Assembly (NCBI RefSeq): GCF_011605345.1
Contig: NZ_JAAOXM010000007.1
Span: forward strand, 186,001-250,000
Direction: 5' to 3'
DNA length: 64,000 bases
DNA from: Burkholderia sp. D-99
GTDB taxonomy: Bacteria; Pseudomonadota; Gammaproteobacteria; Burkholderiales; Burkholderiaceae
The position numbers and the translations under genes are program-made. Below the pieces are notes generated by a model. The model was not told the origin of the DNA and ran no database searches. It saw only the letters and a list, made by a program, of their open reading frames with translations. Within the stretch, counting starts at the first letter, position 1. The number at the start of each line of letters is the position of its first letter. This document shows, in pieces, positions 62,403 to 64,000 of the stretch.

Positions 62403-62459
62403 ATGAGAACACACCCGATGCCCTTCCGGCCGGCCGGACGCGCGTTACCCAGCGCATGA
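62403..62459 (+). CDS. Possible short leader peptide overlapping the radical SAM gene
   Basis: An 18-codon frame (MRTHPMPFRPAGRALPSA) ends in a TGA that overlaps the radical SAM ATG (ATGA). The radical SAM ATG has no recognisable ribosome-binding site of its own, so coupling to this peptide is possible. The peptide itself has only a weak upstream sequence, so it may be chance. Confidence 0.25.
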   Translation: MRTHPMPFRPAGRALPSA

Positions 62460-63610
62460 GTGATACCCGCTCGCGGGCAACGATTCCGCTCGTGCCGATT
62501 GCCGATGCGGGCAGCGCCGCGCCGCTCATATCGCGCAGCCGCGCATTCGGCATGCTGGCCGACCGCTTTGTGTGGCTCGCGCTGCGCGAGCCGCCCGCCG
62601 ACGATCGCACGCGCTGGCACACGCACACGCTCGGCAAGCGCACGATCCGCTTCGCGCAGCCGCTCACCTTGACCCCCTACGCGGCCGCGCAGCCCTGCTC
62701 CGCGCGCTGCCGTTTCTGCTCGGAAACACTTGTCGACGCGACCGCGCATGGCCCGATGGCGGCGAGCCTGCGCCCGCCAGCCGACTACTTCGACCGGCTC
62801 GGCCGCGCGCTGCGCGCACTGCAAGGCGTGCCGCTGTCGTACTCGCTGTCGGGGCTCGAAAACACCGACGATCCGGCCTGGTTGTTGTCGCTCGCGGCAA
62901 CGCTTGGTGCTGCCGGCGACGACGGCCCCGATGTCGGCGGCAGCGTGCTGTACACGAACGGCGCGGGCCTCGTCGAGCACGGCGGCCACCTGCTGCCTGC
63001 GCTCGCGAATCTCGGGTTGTCGTGGCTCGAATGGTCGCGCCATCACGATCGCGACGACGTGAACCAGTCGATCATGCGTTTTCGCGCCGGTCAGCGCGTG
63101 ATGCGAGACGCCGCATTCGAGGCCGCGTTCACGGCCGCGCGTGCCCGCTTCCCGGTCAAGCTCGTCTGTATCGTGCAGCGCGGCGGCATCGAAACGCCGA
63201 CAGACGTGCTGCGCTACCTCGAACGTGCGCGCACGCTCGGCGCCAGCGCGGTGATCTTCCGCGAATTCTCGGTACTGCCCGATACGTACCGGCACAACGC
63301 GACGCGGCGCTACATCGACCGCGCGCGCATCGCGATCGATGCGCTGCTGCTTGCATGCATCGCGGATCCGGTGTTTTCCGCGCAGTACGAACCGGTTGCG
63401 CTGACGGGCGGCTACTACTTCTGGAATGCGCGGTGGGCGCATCGCGACGGTGTCGAAGTCGTGTTCGAGACGTCCGACTACGGTGCAATGCGTGAACACG
63501 AGCTGCGCGACGCCGTGTACAAACTCGTCTTCCATCCGAACGGCAATCTGTGTGCCGGCTGGCAACCGATGCGCGACATCCTGTGGAGCGACGATGACTG
63601 CCGTAACTAG
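62456..63610 (+). CDS. Radical SAM-superfamily protein
   Basis: The 384-residue enzyme is of unidentified function. The 4Fe-4S/SAM motif is a canonical CxxxCxxC in QPCSARCRFCSETLV near residue 82. A TIM-barrel-like alternating pattern follows (GSVLYTNGAGLVEHG, LSWLEWSRHHDRDDVNQSIM, FPVKLVCIVQRGGIETPTDVLRYLERA, ASAVIFREFSVLPD). The C-terminus carries FHPNGNLCAGWQPMRDI, which might bind a second cluster or substrate. It overlaps the downstream methylase-like gene by 17 bp. The reaction is not predictable. Confidence 0.85.
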   Translation: MSDTRSRATIPLVPIADAGSAAPLISRSRAFGMLADRFVWLALREPPADDRTRWHTHTLGKRTIRFAQPLTLTPYAAAQPCSARCRFCSETLVDATAHGPMAASLRPPADYFDRLGRALRALQGVPLSYSLSGLENTDDPAWLLSLAATLGAAGDDGPDVGGSVLYTNGAGLVEHGGHLLPALANLGLSWLEWSRHHDRDDVNQSIMRFRAGQRVMRDAAFEAAFTAARARFPVKLVCIVQRGGIETPTDVLRYLERARTLGASAVIFREFSVLPDTYRHNATRRYIDRARIAIDALLLACIADPVFSAQYEPVALTGGYYFWNARWAHRDGVEVVFETSDYGAMREHELRDAVYKLVFHPNGNLCAGWQPMRDILWSDDDCRN

Positions 63611-64000
63611 CTGGTTGCGCCTGACCCGCGAGGCCGCCGACACGGCCCTGCCTGCCGACCTGCGCGCACGGGATTCGTTCGCCGCGCGCGATTGCGGCTG
63701 GGTCGAGCAGATGACGCCGTTCATCGGCAGCCACGCGACGCCCGGCGGGTGGATCGTCGATCCGTTCTGCGGCTTCGGCACGACGCTCGTCGCAGCCGCG
63801 CGCTGCGATGCGCTCGCGCTCGGCGTCGAGATCGACCCGGAGCGTGCGGCGTTCGCACGCGAGCGGCTCGCGCGGGTCGGCACGACGGCCGCCCGCCATC
63901 CGGTGCTCGCAGGCGACCTGTCGCGCGCCGCGACGCAGGCCGCCGCACGCGAAGCAGGCGGCCCGTTCACGCTGTGCCTGACGAACGTGCCGTACTTCGG
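63594..64000 (+). CDS. DNA-methylase-like SAM methyltransferase (partial, runs off the right edge)
   Basis: Only 135 codons are visible. After MTAVTSWLRLTREAAD, the segment WIVDPFCGFGTTLVAAARCDALALGVEIDPERAAFARERL is the SAM-binding motif I and adjacent helix of N4/N6-type DNA methylases. TNVPYFG at the edge would be the (N/D/S)PP(Y/F)-like catalytic motif IV, here with Val instead of the first Pro. It starts 17 bp inside the radical SAM gene, so the two are co-translated. DNA as a substrate is a family-level guess. Confidence 0.7.
   Translation, partial: MTAVTSWLRLTREAADTALPADLRARDSFAARDCGWVEQMTPFIGSHATPGGWIVDPFCGFGTTLVAAARCDALALGVEIDPERAAFARERLARVGTTAARHPVLAGDLSRAATQAAAREAGGPFTLCLTNVPYF

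Noticed and set aside
59920..62667. A ~915-codon leftward frame opposite metG
   Set aside because: It is antisense to the unambiguous metG gene, with Arg/Val/Asp-rich shadow translation.

Overview
The window looks like a high-GC Burkholderia chromosome, most likely a Burkholderia cepacia complex member and chromosome 1. This is an inference. It rests on dense GC3-rich genes, an ecotin, a Burkholderia-type 16-strand porin, and core loci such as ppc/hemC/hemDX/hemY, nadE/PII, argH, dcd, apbC and metG. No species assignment can be proven from the sequence alone.

Positions 1-5198 are an accessory block that is visibly less GC-rich than the rest. It holds a partial CDS at the left edge, a 289-aa protein with a C-terminal helix-turn-helix, and a divergently transcribed 297-aa proteasome-beta-like Ntn-hydrolase. 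It then holds a serine resolvase with its own three-subsite res locus, a 473-aa protein with a C-terminal PD-(D/E)XK nuclease motif, and a repeat-rich non-coding stretch. The block ends at an initiator tRNA-fMet gene (5199-5275). This is the least explained part of the window, and the protease-like gene is the best candidate for something undescribed.

From 5280 to 23040 the DNA is typical Burkholderia sequence. It holds a secreted small protein, an SDR/TetR divergent pair, ecotin, small envelope proteins and a DHA2-type MFS exporter. It continues with an ATPase/otsA overlapping pair, two paralogous lipoproteins, and an ABC transporter with a tandem-duplicated permease and no binding protein. 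An OmpR/EnvZ-type two-component operon divergent from an Spy-like periplasmic protein follows, then a pirin.

From 23409 to 34988 lie a complete polar amino-acid ABC importer operon (HisJ-Q-M-P type), a GNAT/LysR divergent pair and a porin with a long structured leader. Next come NAD synthetase with a PII protein, a GNAT-like acyltransferase, a GIY-YIG protein carrying a histone-H1-like tail, and inorganic pyrophosphatase.

From 35161 to 50505 lie an ALDH-SDR-MFS catabolic operon closed by a strong terminator, and a translationally coupled HTH protein plus an alpha/beta-hydrolase fused to a DUF4180-like domain. The tetrapyrrole operon hemC-hemDX-hemY is transcribed divergently from ppc. A SAM methyltransferase follows, then a 7 x 51-bp tandem repeat in which every unit contains a palindrome, and an XRE regulator.

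From 50644 to the right edge lie argH, a HAD phosphatase and a leftward group: Orn/Arg/Lys decarboxylase with an LprI-like protein, dcd, a SodC-like lipoprotein lacking most metal ligands, and apbC. An OmpA-like lipoprotein and metG follow. The edge holds a radical SAM enzyme overlapping a truncated DNA-methylase-like gene.
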